In this document: positions 11,278 through 23,021 of the stretch, piece after piece
Position numbering within the stretch: the first letter of the stretch is position 1
Layout of the letters: every line of letters begins with the position of its first letter
Notes under the pieces: model-generated
What the model was told of the DNA's origin: nothing
Seen by the model: the letters and a program-made list of their open reading frames with translations, nothing else
Database searches by the model: none
Assembly: GCF_000499845.2 (NCBI RefSeq)
Contig: NC_023759.2
Span: forward strand, 22,790,909 to 22,854,908
Direction: 5' to 3'
Length of the DNA: 64,000 nucleotides
Source: Phaseolus vulgaris
Lineage: Eukaryota > Streptophyta > Magnoliopsida > Fabales > Fabaceae
Position numbers and translations under genes: made by a program

Positions 11278-14200
11278 GCACATTGAGCGGAATCGCCATG
11301 GAGTGGTTCGTGAGTTTACCAGAAGGGCATATCACGTCTTTCTCTCAGTTCTCGAAGCTCTTCACTGAACAATACATCGTCAACAAGGCACCTGCAGTGG
11401 TGTCCTACGATCTGTTCGACGTGCGCCAGTACCAAGGTGAGTCGCTGAAGGACTACCTCAACCGCTTTGGGGCACAAGTGGTTAGACTGCCCAGCAAAGA
11501 TGAAGATATGCTGGTGCACGCGTTTAAGAAGGGTGTGCTGCCTGGCCCTTTCAGCGAGTCTCTCATCAGGAGCCATCCCAGCACCTTTGCAGAGATTCGA
11601 CGACGTGCGGTGGCGCACATAGTGGCAGAAACAGAGGTTTCTGAGAAGAGGGGAAGTGCTGCACCACCCAGACCGCGTGGAGGGCAAGGAAAGCCACAGC
11701 AAGCAAGGGTGCATGAGGCCAAAGAGGGGAAGAAGGTGCGGGAAAAACCTCGTCCCTATGCACCAGGCAAAGACCAGAGCAAGGGGCGTGCAAGGGAGAA
11801 TAACGCACCCCCGAGATACAACTTCATGGTGGGATTGGCGGATCTCATCGCCCTTCCTGCCGTAGCAGCAAGACTACGAGTACCAGAGAAGACAGATAAG
11901 GTACTTGGAAGGAAGAAGGATGAATGGTGTGAGTTTCATCAGGCCTTTGGCCATACACTTCATTCCTGTTTGGCGCTGGGACACCAACTGGCAGGGTTGG
12001 TGAAGTCTGGTTTTCTAGCAGATTACCTGCGTGAGCCACAGGGTGATCGCGCGTCAGGATCCCAAACTGGAGAGCAACAGCATGAAGTCCCTGTGCATGG
12101 GGAAGTGCAGACGATCGCTGGAGGCTTCTCTGGTGGGGGATGCACAGCTTCACAAAGAAGGAGATACACTCGATCTATGATGGCGGTAGATGCAGCGAAT
12201 GAGAGTCATTACCCTGAGGTGGACATTATCTTCAGGAAAGCTGACCTACGGGACGTTGTCCCGCACGACAACGACCCTGTGGTCATTTCTCTCATCACAG
12301 CAGGAAGACGGGTGCATAGAGTACTCGTAGATCAAGGAAGTTCGGCGGATGTCATGTTCTGGCCAACATTCAACAAGCTACAGTTGTCCCCTGATCAGTT
12401 AAGACCGTATACTGGTTGTCTCTACGGTTTTGCAGGGGATCAGGTAGAAGTGCGGGGATACATCGAGCTGAGGACAACGTTCACTGACGGAACGACAGCC
12501 CGCACGGAAAAGATAAAGTACCTGGTGGTGAATGCCCCTTCTGCGTACAATGTCCTGTTGGGGAGGCCAACGCTCAATAGACTGGGCGCAATACCATCGA
12601 CAAGGCATATGAAGTTGAAGCTGCCGTCGATGGAAGGGACCGTGATAACCATCAAGTCGGATCAGGCTGAGGCAAGACGCTGTTATGAAAACAGCTTGAA
12701 GCAAAAAAGAAGTGTGTGCCATGTCACCACAAAACCACCACCAGGCGTGCGCGAAGAGCGATTGGCGGTCAGGGAGACACAAGGCGCTCAGAGGATGGAG
12801 AACGCTGCGGTGGGGGGCTCCCAGGTGGCCCAAGTTGAGGAAGAAGAGGAAGGCACGATCACTCCTCGCGAGTCAGGGATCGCGAGAGCGGTCATAGCCA
12901 GTGAGAGAAGGCCCCACCCAGCTGAAGGGTGGGTCGAAGTGGACATCAGGGGAAGAAAATTCAAGTTGGGGGGATCCCTCATTGAAGAAGAGCGAAGGCT
13001 GATCATGGGTGTGATTGAGAAGCACATGAATGCCTTTGCATGGTCAGCATCCGACATGCCAGGAATCGACCCCGATTTCCTCTGCCATCGTCTATCGATG
13101 GACCCCATGGTTCGACCGGTGCGGCAGAGGAGAAGGAAATTCAACGAGGAGAAGAGGAAGGTGATCCACGACGAAGCGCAAAAGCTCCTTGTCGCAGGGC
13201 ATATCAGAGAAATCCAGTACCCCGAGTGGCTAGCGAATGTGGTACTGGTGCAGAAGGCAAGCGGCAAGTGGAGAATGTGCGTGGACTTCACTGACCTCAA
13301 CAAGGCGTGCCCCAAGGATTCTTACCCCCTACCCAGTATAGATGCTCTAGTTGATAGCGCCTCGGGGGGAAAGCTACTCAGCTTCTTGGACGCTTTCTCA
13401 GGGTATAACCAGATCAGGATGCACCCAATGGACGAATGCAAGACCGCGTTTATGACGGAAGGGTCTTGCTATTGCTACAAGGTCATGCCATTTGGGTTGA
13501 AGAATGCGGGGGCTACCTACCAGAGGCTCATGGATAGGGTGCTCTCGCCCATGCTGGGAAGGAACGTACACGCCTATGTAGATGACATGGTGGTTACGTC
13601 CCAAGAGAAGAAGCATCATGCAGCTGATCTAGAAGAGCTATTCACCACCATTGCCAAGTACAGGCTGAAGCTCAACCCTGAGAAATGCATATTCGGTGTG
13701 GAGGCTGGGAAGTTCTTGGGTTTCCTCTTAACAGAGCGGGGAATCGAAGCTAACCCGGAGAAGTGCGCAGCAATCGTGGCAATGAGGAGCCCGACGACGG
13801 TAAAGGAAGTGCAGCAGCTCACCGGTCGCTTGGCAGCCTTGTCCCGGATTATGTCTGCTGGAGGGGAGAAAGGTCACCCATACTTCCAGTGTCTCAAGCG
13901 CAACAGCAGATTTCTCTGGATGCAGGAGTGCGAGGAGACCTTCATTAGGTTGAAGGGGTATCTGGCAAGCCCACCAGTCTTGCGAAAGCCCCAGGTAGGC
14001 ATCCCTCTTCGTCTATACTTTGCTGTTACGGAGAGGGTAGTCAGTTCAGTCCTGGTGCAAGAGCAGGACCAGGCCCAGAGGCCTGTTTACTTCGTGAGTA
14101 AGGTGCTGCAAGGCCCTGAAACAAGGTACCAGGCCCTCGAGAAGGCTGCTCTGGCGGTGGTATTCTCAGCCAGAAGACTCAGGCATTATTTCCACAGCTT

Positions 14201-14687
14201 CACAGTGGTGGTGATGACTGATCTGCCTATCCAGAATGTATTGAAGAAACCTGATGTGGCAGGAAGGATGGTCAAATGGGCAGTAGAATTGTCAGAATTT
14301 GACATTCAGTACGAGCCCCGAGGACCGATCAAGGGGCAGGTGTTCGCGGACTTTGTAGTCGAGCTATCATCAATCGCGACACCTGCAGAAGGGCTAGATT
14401 TCCGATGGGTGTTATCGGTGGATGGCTCCTCTAATCAGCAGGGAAGCGGCGCTGGAGTCATCCTGGAAGGACCAAACGGGGTACTGATCGAGCAGTCCCT
14501 CCGTTTTGCCTTCAAAGCTAGCAACAATCAGGCGGAGTATGAGGCCCTGATCGCAGGAATGTTGCTAGCAAGGGAAATGGAAGCAAGAAGTCTGCTGGCC
14601 AAGAGCGATTCGTTACTGGTCACTGGGCAGGTTACGGGGGAGTTCCAAGCAAAAGATCCCCAGATGGCAGCCTACCTGGAGTATGTG
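11256..14687 (+). pseudogene. Element B gag-pol, from mid-gag to second RNase H
   Basis: The open frame begins YCKMFMSTLSG and holds the rest of gag, the knuckle CEFHQAFGHTLHSC (near 11927-11971), protease VDQGSSADVMFW (catalytic Asp codon near 12330), reverse transcriptase with YVDD (near 13575), the first RNase H, and the second RNase H starting SVDGSSNQQGSGAG near 14412. It stops where element C inserted; the ATGTG at 14683-14687 is the C target copy. The frame picks up exactly at 20754. Apart from the gag frameshift I see no other lesion, so B was probably competent recently. Confidence 0.92.
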
Positions 14688-15390
14688 TGATGGCATCATG
14701 TGTTCTTCTTGAATCAAAGTAGTGAAAAATGGGGCGGAAGCAATGGGTGAGTGAAACAAAGCCCTCCTAGGAGTTGTGATGGCTTTGAAGGTGCATGATG
14801 AGTATGGATTAGAGAGGTTCGGCCAGCTCTATGAAGAAAGGTGAAGGGAGTGAAGTTTATAGCCTAGATTTCTAGGAGAAGTAAAGCTAGTGCACAAAAT
14901 GGGCAGCATAACAATACTCAAATAAACTTGTTAAATACAAAGAGATAGCCTTCCTATTTATAGGCTATTTGGGCTTAAATGTTAAGCTACATTTCTAAGG
15001 AAAAGAAAACCAAAATTAAATCTAAATTCTAAGCCATGTGCCATGCAATGACCGGCCACACAACCCTAGGTTCTAGAAGGTTTCCTTCACAAAGTTCTTT
15101 CTACACTACCTATCTTACTAAGTACCCCTAATGGGCCTTTTATGCAACAAAGCCTCTTCTCTCCCAAACCGTAGCTTTGGCCCTTGTGTGTGTGAAGCTA
15201 GACGGTCTAGGACTCTTCATAGATGCTCCTCATGTAGCCTTGGCCTAGACGCTCCTCATCATGGCTAGTTGCTCCCTTTGTAAGGCTAGACGCTCCTTGT
15301 GAGGCTAGACGCTCCTTTTGGAAGGCTAGACGGTCTTGGTCTTGGAAGCTTGGCTTTCATAGTGTGGTGAGCTTGGGCCTTCCTCCATCA
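14688..15390 (-). repeat. Element C 3' LTR (minus-strand sense)
   Basis: Starts TGATGGCATC and ends CCTCCATCA. A TATA-like TATAAATA reads on the minus strand at 14955-14962. Several short repeats of the type GGCTAGACGCTCC lie at 15240-15340. Confidence 0.93.
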
Positions 15391-15415
15391 TCCCCTCCCT
15401 CTTGAAAAGGATTTG
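15391..15415 (-). promoter_or_regulatory. Polypurine tract of element C
   Basis: On the minus strand the purine run AAGAGGGAGGGGA lies directly before the 3' LTR, as expected for the plus-strand primer of Ty3 elements. Confidence 0.85.
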
Positions 15416-15616
15416 TCCTCAAATCCAAGGCTTTACTTAGGGGGTGGTTGTGGCTGGATGGTGTCCATCATCTCCTCCGGCTTTTGAGAAGATCTATCCT
15501 CAGACCTTCAGGCTTGATCTCGGATAGCAGCATCTTGTTTCTTCAAAGCTTGTCCTCCTGGATCAAACGTCCACCTATAGAAATAATCAAATAAAGCATA
15601 GGTGTTAGTTTGCAAA

Positions 15617-18178
15617 TTAATTACTAGGTTGCCATTGTTGTTTGTCTTTTGGTGTTGGCAACCTTGGACAAGATTTCTTTTTTAAGGGTTGTGTGTGGCC
15701 TCTAATCATCTTTTGTATTTTAAAATGGTCATTTGTGGTTACCTTCTCTTGAGGCATAAATCCTATAGGAGATGGTAACAACTTAAAAGAAGAAAGATGA
15801 TTGAGCACACACATAACTTTAAAAGTAGAAGTAGTTTTGTGAACTACTTGATGGTATGTTTGCTCATCTCTAAAATTGTGTGTGCACTTCATGATTATTC
15901 TAGGCATAATAGAAAGAGCTATATTTTTAAAAATATTTTGACCATGCGTTTGAGGATGATAAGCATTTAAAGTGTGCAACTTAGTTGCAAGTTTTCCAAA
16001 GGAAATCCTTAAATCATGGTTTGCGAAAGTTGGAGCTCTATTCAATACTATGCTTGAAAATAAACCATGAAGATGTATCACTTCTCTAGAGAATAGTTTA
16101 TCCATAACCATGAAGATTGAATTAAAACCTTTTGTTGTCCTAGGGAGTTTTAAAATGAAATTTGTATCTTCCCAAGGACCATTTGCAAAAGGTGAAGGAG
16201 TATAGAGTTCATGAGACTTTACTTTAGGTGTAATTTGAAAACATGAGTTGTACTTAAAGTAATGTCTTTGAACCTCTTTTCTCATGGGTGACAAAAGGTT
16301 TCCTCTTAAAAGCTCTAGCGTTTGATCAACTTTCTTTTGTCCCATGAGTTCTCCTTCTTGATCTATGCAAGCTTCTTGTAAGGACTTTTCTTTTGTGCTC
16401 ATGCTTGCAAGTGTTCCTTTACAAAAGGAAAGGCTAGGTTGTTCAACAAGAAACATGTTTGTAAAGGTATTTTCAATATGCTTGACTTGTTGAATGACCT
16501 TGTGGGAAGGAACACTATTCTCCCACGCCTTTTGTTTCCCAAAATTTTTTTCTTTTTCTATTTTTTCTTCATCCCTTTTGTGTTTCATTTGTATTTGGTC
16601 TTTTACCACTTGGGAATGTGGTAAAGGGCTAAGTACAAACCTTTTATGCTTGTGGATAAAAGAAATCTCGTTAGTTAGACCATTATGTGAGGTTTTCTTA
16701 TCAAATTGCCATGGTCTACCTAATAAGATGTGGCAAGCTTCCATAGGTACTACATCACATAAAACATTGTCTTTGTAGTTGCCTATAGAAAACTCGATTT
16801 CCACTTGTTTGTCTACACGTAGTTCTCCATCCTCATTGATCCATTGTAAATTGTAAGGTTGTGGATGAGGAACTACTTGTAGTTGTAATTTTTCAATCAA
16901 TCTAGTGCTACAACAATTGCAGCATGACCCACCATCCACAATAAGAGAGCATATATTTTCTAAAACATTGCATCTAGTATGAAAAATGTTCTCTCGTTGT
17001 GTCTCAATGGGTGCACTAGGTTGATTGTGGAGGATTCTTTGAATCATCAATAAGTCCCCCTCCAAAGGATTTATCCTTTCTCCTTCCCCTTTTTCTTGGG
17101 TACTAGGTTCATCTTCACCACTTGTGTATTCATCTTTTCCTTTTAAAAACAAAATTCTTTGGTTTGGACATTGTGCTTGCACATGTCCTCTTCCAAAACA
17201 TTTAAAACATTTGGTGTCCCTAGCACGGATGTATGGGGTGGAGGCATCTTTCACTAAGGATTTGGTAGTTTCTTTGGGTTCGTCTCTAGGTGTACTACCC
17301 TCCCTTTTAAAGTCTTTCTTGGGATAAGAGTTGGAGTAAGAACCTACCCTTTGACTTGAAGTTTTGCGCAAATTTTGTTGTTCAACTTTAATGCAAAGTT
17401 GAACTAAATCATTCAAGTCTTGATAGGGTAATAGTTCTACTCTATCTCTTATCTCTAGTGATAGGCCACTAAGGAACCTAGATATGGTGGTTTCCTCCTC
17501 TTCTCTAATGGAGGCTCTCATCATGTAGAGCTCCATCTTTTGTCTATACTCTTCTACGCTCATATTCTTTTGTTGGAGTCTTTGGAGCTTGTCCATCAAC
17601 TCCCTATGGTAGTAAGAAGGTATATGTCGACGTCTTAGGGCTCCCCTAAGGTCATTCCAATATTCTATGGGAGGTTCCCTATGAAGACGTCGGTCTCTCT
17701 CTAAAGAGGTCCACCAATACATAGCATTTCCTTGGAAACTAAGGGTGGCTAAGGGTACCTTACGTTCCTCACTTACCCTATGGCAAGCAAAAAGTTGCTC
17801 TACCTTCATCTCCCAATCTAGATATATTTCTACATTTTCCTTTCCATGAAAATGAGGTAGGTCTACTCTAGTTTCCCTTGGCACCTCTTGTTCCCTTTGC
17901 CTAGTTCTTCTAGGGGGTGGTTGGTAATAATCATTAATTCTAAGGCTTCCCTCCCCTAGAGACTCAATACTTTGAGAATGGGATGCATGAGTTTTTTTTG
18001 ATTTTTGTGATTTTTGTGACTTCTCTTCTTGAGCTTTAGCCAACTCATTGATTTTGTTCTCATTCTCCAATTGTCTAAAAGAGATCAATTGTACCGCTTG
18101 GGATACTTCTTTTAAAAGAGTTTTCAAAGATTTTACTTCACTTTCTATAGACTTTGGAGAGTGAGAAGAAGAAGACAT
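15617..18178 (-). CDS. Element C gag-protease fused to a catalytically dead integrase remnant
   Basis: A single 853-residue frame starts at ATG 18178. Gag core lies at about residues 105-270 (DLPHFHGKENVEIYLDWE, WWTSLERDR). A CX2CX4HX4C knuckle is at 324-337. A retropepsin-type protease has VDGGSCCN at 414-421 and ILLGRPW at about 484. Reverse transcriptase and RNase H are missing. An integrase-like segment at about 665-800 has PWEDTNFILKLP and AYHPQTHGQ, but the positions of all three catalytic acids appear changed (Asp to Asn before FILKLP, Asp to Asn in LNRA, Glu to Ile after HGQ). No stop codon interrupts it. The protease and gag resemble chromovirus elements of the Reina/Tekay type; the exact lineage is uncertain. 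Confidence 0.85.
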   Translation of the reverse strand: MSSSSHSPKSIESEVKSLKTLLKEVSQAVQLISFRQLENENKINELAKAQEEKSQKSQKSKKTHASHSQSIESLGEGSLRINDYYQPPPRRTRQREQEVPRETRVDLPHFHGKENVEIYLDWEMKVEQLFACHRVSEERKVPLATLSFQGNAMYWWTSLERDRRLHREPPIEYWNDLRGALRRRHIPSYYHRELMDKLQRLQQKNMSVEEYRQKMELYMMRASIREEEETTISRFLSGLSLEIRDRVELLPYQDLNDLVQLCIKVEQQNLRKTSSQRVGSYSNSYPKKDFKREGSTPRDEPKETTKSLVKDASTPYIRARDTKCFKCFGRGHVQAQCPNQRILFLKGKDEYTSGEDEPSTQEKGEGERINPLEGDLLMIQRILHNQPSAPIETQRENIFHTRCNVLENICSLIVDGGSCCNCCSTRLIEKLQLQVVPHPQPYNLQWINEDGELRVDKQVEIEFSIGNYKDNVLCDVVPMEACHILLGRPWQFDKKTSHNGLTNEISFIHKHKRFVLSPLPHSQVVKDQIQMKHKRDEEKIEKEKNFGKQKAWENSVPSHKVIQQVKHIENTFTNMFLVEQPSLSFCKGTLASMSTKEKSLQEACIDQEGELMGQKKVDQTLELLRGNLLSPMRKEVQRHYFKYNSCFQITPKVKSHELYTPSPFANGPWEDTNFILKLPRTTKGFNSIFMVMDKLFSREVIHLHGLFSSIVLNRAPTFANHDLRISFGKLATKLHTLNAYHPQTHGQNIFKNIALSIMPRIIMKCTHNFRDEQTYHQVVHKTTSTFKVMCVLNHLSSFKLLPSPIGFMPQEKVTTNDHFKIQKMIRGHTQPLKKKSCPRLPTPKDKQQWQPSN

Positions 18179-20027
18179 GGCTAAAACTTTGTGTATATAG
18201 GTGTTTTACTTGGAGAAAGTTTAGGAAAGTTAGAGAAGGGAGTTTTCCAGGTAAGGGAGGTGAGTCACAATGGACTACTTAAGTACCAAGCCTTTTCCTT
18301 GCCAAAAACTTTTCCTCCAATGACTTCACACAAAAATTTCTCTTAGTAGAACACTTAGAACACAAGAAGTTGAGAAATCAAAAAGCAAGAAAACTATGTA
18401 AGCTAGATATGCAGCAAACTAGTCGGTATAGCACAAAATTAAACAATACTAAACATGCAAAACGTTTCTACCAAAACAAAAGAAATACAAGTTCAAACAA
18501 GCAACAAATTACTAAACAAAATGACTATGCTATTCGGCCCTAGGTGAGGCTTCTTGGACACTTTGAGCCCTTGAAGACACACTCACCGTCTAAAACGTAA
18601 TTTAAAAGAGGTAATTAACAATAAACCAAGTTGTAAAGGAGATAAGAAAACCCCCTTTGTTGTTCCTCTTTTTGGTTAGTGCACTTTCATTGTTGTCTTG
18701 ATTGTTGATCTTCTAGGTGTTTGTAGTGTTTGTTTCAAGAAGCTTGTTTCGCCTTAGCTTTGACTCCTCCTTAGAAAGTTGGCTTTAATTCTCCAATTTC
18801 CAGCACCTATTCACAAGGGCTTAACCTTAAACCAAGTCAAATTCCATGCACATAAGCACCAAGAGAGAATTAAATTCCAGCACCCAAATTGAGAGGTCAA
18901 GAAACAAAAGCAAGAAACAAATTTAATTGAAAGAAAACAGTACCACCAAAAGGATTTATAATATGACAACTTAGAAAGAGATTCAAGAAATTAAAGCAAA
19001 CAATTAAAGGTACTCAATAAAAGTTGGCACACAAAAGGAATTCCTAAAGAAAAGCACTAGAGTAGATGACCAAATAAAAAAAAACAGCACCACTGGAAAA
19101 TGTTGTGGGCCAGAAAAACGTGTTTGTTCCCCGATTTATGCTGAGCTGTAATTGTAAGATTTGTTTCTGAAATTTGGATACAAGAAAATTCAGGATCTTA
19201 GCTAAATTTTGGCTTTGGAATCATCTAAAACGCATGCACCATTTTTTTTAATAATTTTTGCAAATTTGGTGTGCAGTTAGGCCAGCTGGAACGCTCAAGA
19301 TTCGCACTCTGATTTTGTGAGATTTATCATTTTTTTTCTGTTGCTTCTTTTGACCTCATTCTTTTTTTGTCTTTTCTATAACACCTTAAACTTGCATTTT
19401 CCAGAAATTCAGAATTTTCCTATGGGTGGAAAAATTTTGTTAAACAAAACAGCCCAGAATAGAGAGGTGATACAGGGGAAATCTGGAAAACGGGAAGAAA
19501 ACAGCAAGATAACCAAAATTAACACAATGGAAAAGTGAGAATGGAAATTGTGTAAGAACTAAGACACAATTATGAACTCAAACTAAAAATAAAAAGCACC
19601 AAAGGATCAAAATAACAGCAGATTAAAGCAATATAAAGAGACCCAAAACAAGAAACAATCAAGCCAAAAAAAATAGGACTACTAAGAATTGATGACAATA
19701 TGGATGAACATGACTTGACAAAACATGTATAGATTCAGAAAATTAAAGACTCAAAGCATAATATGAAGCAAAATAATGAAAGCAATAAAGACTCAAAGCC
19801 TAAAACAAAATAGCAACACAAAGGTGTATGGAATCCTATCACAAATTGCACAAGAACTTGTTCAAGATCAAATGAACAAGAGTGCTTAGGTTGGATCTTC
19901 CACAAAGCACACCAAGAACAAATTAAAATATAAAAACAGCAAGACAAGTAAGGAATTGAAATGACAAAGATGAAAATAAAGAAGAACTGAAATTAAAAAG
20001 ACAAGCTACTCATCTTGAAGAACCAAT
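18179..20027 (-). other. Long untranslated leader of element C
   Basis: About 1.85 kb of A-rich sequence between the primer-binding site and the gag start. I see no coding region or tandem array. It may carry packaging signals; that is inference. Confidence 0.6.
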
Positions 20028-20043
20028 AGCTCATGATACCAAA
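20028..20043 (-). promoter_or_regulatory. Primer-binding site of element C
   Basis: On the minus strand the sequence after the 5' LTR reads TTTGGTATCATGAGCT, close to the TGGTATCAGAGC complement of initiator tRNA-Met. It confirms that the 5' LTR is at 20044-20748. Confidence 0.87.
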
Positions 20044-20748
20044 TGATGGCATTTCATGTGTTCTTCTTGAATCAAAGTAGTGAAAAATGGGGCGGAAGCA
20101 ATGGGTGAGTGAAACAAAGCCCTCCTAGGAGTTGTGATGGCTTTGAATGTGCATGATGAGTATGGATTAGAGAGGTTCGGCCAGCTCTATGAAGAAAGGT
20201 GAAGGGAGTGAAGTTTATAGCCTAGATTTCTAGGAGAAGTAAAGCTAGTGCACAAAATGGGCAGCATAACAATACTCAAATAAACTTGTTAAATACAAAG
20301 AGATAGCCTTCCTATTTATAGGCTATTTGGGCTTAAATGTTAAGCTACATTTCTAAGGAAAAGAAAACCAAAATTAAATCTAAATTCTAAGCCATGTGCC
20401 ATGCAATGACCGGCCACACAACCCTAGGTTCTAGAAGGTTTCCTTCACAAAGTTCTTTCTACATTACCTATCTTACTAAGTACCCCTAATGGGCCTTTTA
20501 TGCAACAAAGCCTCTTCTCTCCCAAACCGTAGCTTTGGCCCTTGTGTGTGTGAAGCTAGACGGTCTAGGACTCTTCATAGATGCTCCTCATGTAGCCTTG
20601 GCCTAGACGCTCCTCATCATGGCTAGTCGCTCCCTTTGTGAGGCTAGACGCTCCTTGTGAGGCTAGACGCTCCTTTTGGAAGGCTAGACGGTCTTGGTCT
20701 TGGAAGCTTGGCTTTCATAGTGTGGTGAGCTTGGGCCTTCCTTCATCA
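20044..20748 (-). repeat. Element C 5' LTR (minus-strand sense)
   Basis: Starts TGATGGCATT and ends CTTCATCA. It matches 14688-15390 almost throughout, with a 2-bp insertion near its start. The TATA-like box lies at 20313-20320 on the minus strand. Confidence 0.93.
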
Positions 20749-20753
20749 ATGTG

Positions 20754-22298
20754 CAGCTCCTGAAGACGTCCTTCACCGAGTTTGAGTTAGTACATGTGCC
20801 AAGAGAGCAAAACGCCCGAGCAGACCTGCTTGCCAAGCTGGCCAGCTCAGGCAAGGGGGGGAAGCAGAGGACTGTCATTCAGGAGACCCTGAAGGTGCCG
20901 CGCGCGTTTGTATCAGACAACCAGGTGCTTCATGTATACAAGTCAATGGAGCGTCTAACGATCGGTCATCGGTCGTTGACTCAAGAGACGCTAAGAGCAC
21001 CGAGGGTGAGATCGCGACCCTCGAAGATCGGTGAGTCGATGGAGGTCCATGCGGAGAAGGAACCCCACACCTGGATGACGCCATACCGGCTATACTTAGA
21101 AGATGGTGTACTCCCGCTCGATCTGACAGAGGCAAAAAGGATAAAGAGGAGTTCAAGTAAGTTTACTCTTATAGATGGAAGCCTCTTTAAATTTGGATTT
21201 TCTCACCCTGTACAGATCTGTGTACACGGCGAGCAATGCACCAGACTCATGTCTGAGCTGCACGAGGGGGTGTGCGGAAGCCATGTAGGTGGTCGCGCTT
21301 TGGCAAGTAGAGTACTCCGCGCGGGGTACTACTGGCCAAAGCTGAAGGAAGATTGCATAAGGTTTGCTCAGCGATGCAAACAATGTCAGCTGCACGCAGA
21401 TTGGCACAAGGCACCCCCTGAGGAGTTGAGGTCCATCCATAGCCCGTGGCCATTCCATACATGGGGGATTGACATCCTAGGACCCTTTCCCCTGGCGACA
21501 AGGCAGATGAAGTTCCTCATTGTGGCCATTGAATATTTCACCAAGTGGGTGGAGGCAGAGCCAGTTGCACACATCACCGCACAGAAAGTCGAACACTTCG
21601 TCTGGAAGAACATTGTCTGCCGTTTCGGAATACCCAAGAGGCTGGTTTTCGACAATGGCACCCAGTTCACCAGTCATCAGCTGAGAAAGATGTGTGAAGA
21701 GTTAAAGATACAACAGGTTTTCGCTTCAGTGGAGCACCCACAAACAAATGGGCAGGTGGAGTCAGCAAACCGAGTGCTGCTCAGGGGGCTGAAGCGAAGA
21801 CTAGACAAGGCCAAAGGAGGCTGGGCAGAGGAGGTCCCCAGAATTGTATGGTCTTATCACACCACCCCACAGTCCAGCACCCATGAGACACCCTTCAGCC
21901 TTGTCTATGGGACAGACGCCATGATTCCTGTGGAAATACAGGAGAGCTCCCCCAGATTCTTGAACTTCGTTGCTGAAGAGTCCAATGAAGAGCGTAAGGT
22001 GAATCTGGATCTGCTAGACGAAGTGCGGGAAGAGGCCAGAGTCAGTGCCGAAGCTGTGAAGAGAAGAGTAGAGCGGAGGCACAACTCTAAAGTGAGGCCC
22101 AGGCGTTTCCAAGAAGGTGATCTGGTGATGAGAAAGGCGCATCAAAATGACATGCAGAACAAGTTATCCCCAAAGTGGACAGGCCCATACAGAGTGGTGG
22201 AGACATTAGAGAACGGAGCCTATCGCCTAGAGACTTTGGAAGGAGGAGCAATCCCCAGAACATGGAACGCCACCCATTTAAAATTTTATTTCAGTTAA
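20754..22298 (+). pseudogene. Element B pol, end of RNase H and integrase
   Basis: The frame resumes with QLLKTSFTEFELVHVPREQ, completing the second RNase H. The integrase follows. Its zinc region has LHEGVCGSHVGGR and CKQCQLHADWHK, the core begins HTWGIDILGPFPLA with Asp in GIDILG, the second Asp is in VFDNGTQF, and Glu is in NGQVESANR. A C-terminal part has PKWTGPYRVVETLENGAYRLE. The stop at 22298 follows LKFYFS. All three catalytic acids are present, so this half is intact; it is called broken only because C and the gag frameshift separate it from its start. Confidence 0.92.
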
Positions 22299-23021
22299 AG
22301 TTGTACAGTAATAGGCGTTCTCGCGCTAAAAGACACATGTTTGTATGTGGTGGAAACAGCTGAACAGACAAGGGGGCACTCTTTTCCCTAAGGAGGGTTT
22401 TTAACGAGGCCACCCAATTAAAGGAAAAATTCCAGCATATAAAGCGTGCTCAAGTATTAAAGTTAAAATCCTCCTTGCCCCAGGTGCAAGTGCAGGTGAT
22501 TGGTTAGGCCCTACTTGCCCTAGGCGCAAGTACTGGCACCGATCTAAGTCTTCCTCACCCCAGGTGTGAGCGCAAGCAGTTAAAGGTTTGAAAAGCCAGG
22601 GGTGCTAGTAAGACCAAGGGGGGGAAAGGAAAGGTTTTGACAAAACGTCCTTACCCACTTGGCATACACCAATATTGGCCCAGTAAGACTCTTAGTCAGA
22701 AACCCTTCTCACCCCAGGAGTGAGACAGGGAATGAGCGACTCAACCCACCAAAGGGTGATGACCTTGGGGGAAGTAAAAGGGGTTAGCGAGAAACACTTT
22801 TCTTTCCCCAAGACGAGGCATCACCTTGAGCGATCGATGTCAAAGTCCTTTATGCACTTAGCGCTAGAGCGACAGAGAAAGCTAAGTAAAGACTAAAGAG
22901 CGATCACTGATGAGTCGTCAGTAATTGGCTAGTAGTGCAAAGCAGTGCACGAGGACTGTTAAACACCAAGCTGAGGGAATAGCCAGTCGTGATCAAGCAG
23001 AAGCAAAAGAGTAAGAGAAGC
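22299..23021 (+). other. Element B 3' untranslated region, first part
   Basis: Non-coding sequence after the pol stop. It holds the conserved post-pol box, then short diverged repeats around CCTCACCCCAGGTGTGAG-like segments (22460-22580 and 22700-22730). No gene is seen on either strand. Confidence 0.7.
22372..22430 (+). promoter_or_regulatory. Conserved post-pol box (element B copy)
   Basis: About 74 bases after the pol stop the sequence reads GGGGCACT, CTTTTCCCTAAGGAGGG, then TTTTTAACGAGGCCACCCAA. The same box occurs after pol in G (63207-63264) and in diverged form in E (46483-46539, minus). CCCT-AAGG-AGGG can form a small hairpin. Its function is unknown; RNA processing, packaging or 3'-end formation are possibilities. 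Confidence 0.75.

Larger units (their letters stand above)
14688..20748 (-). mobile_element. Non-autonomous Ty3 element C (gag-protease with decayed integrase)
   Basis: A 6061-bp element on the minus strand, flanked by ATGTG (14683-14687 and 20749-20753), with LTRs of 703 and 705 bp that differ at only about seven places. The primer-binding site matches initiator tRNA-Met and the polypurine tract is clear. Its only long gene lacks reverse transcriptase and RNase H. Near-identical LTRs and a perfect TSD show it transposed recently, which needs enzymes supplied in trans. Confidence 0.94.

Noticed and set aside
11225..11280. Possible programmed frameshift between gag and pol in B at a G run
   Set aside because: The same junction is in a single frame in A and G, and it falls in the middle of the gag domain, so a one-base loss is the simpler explanation.
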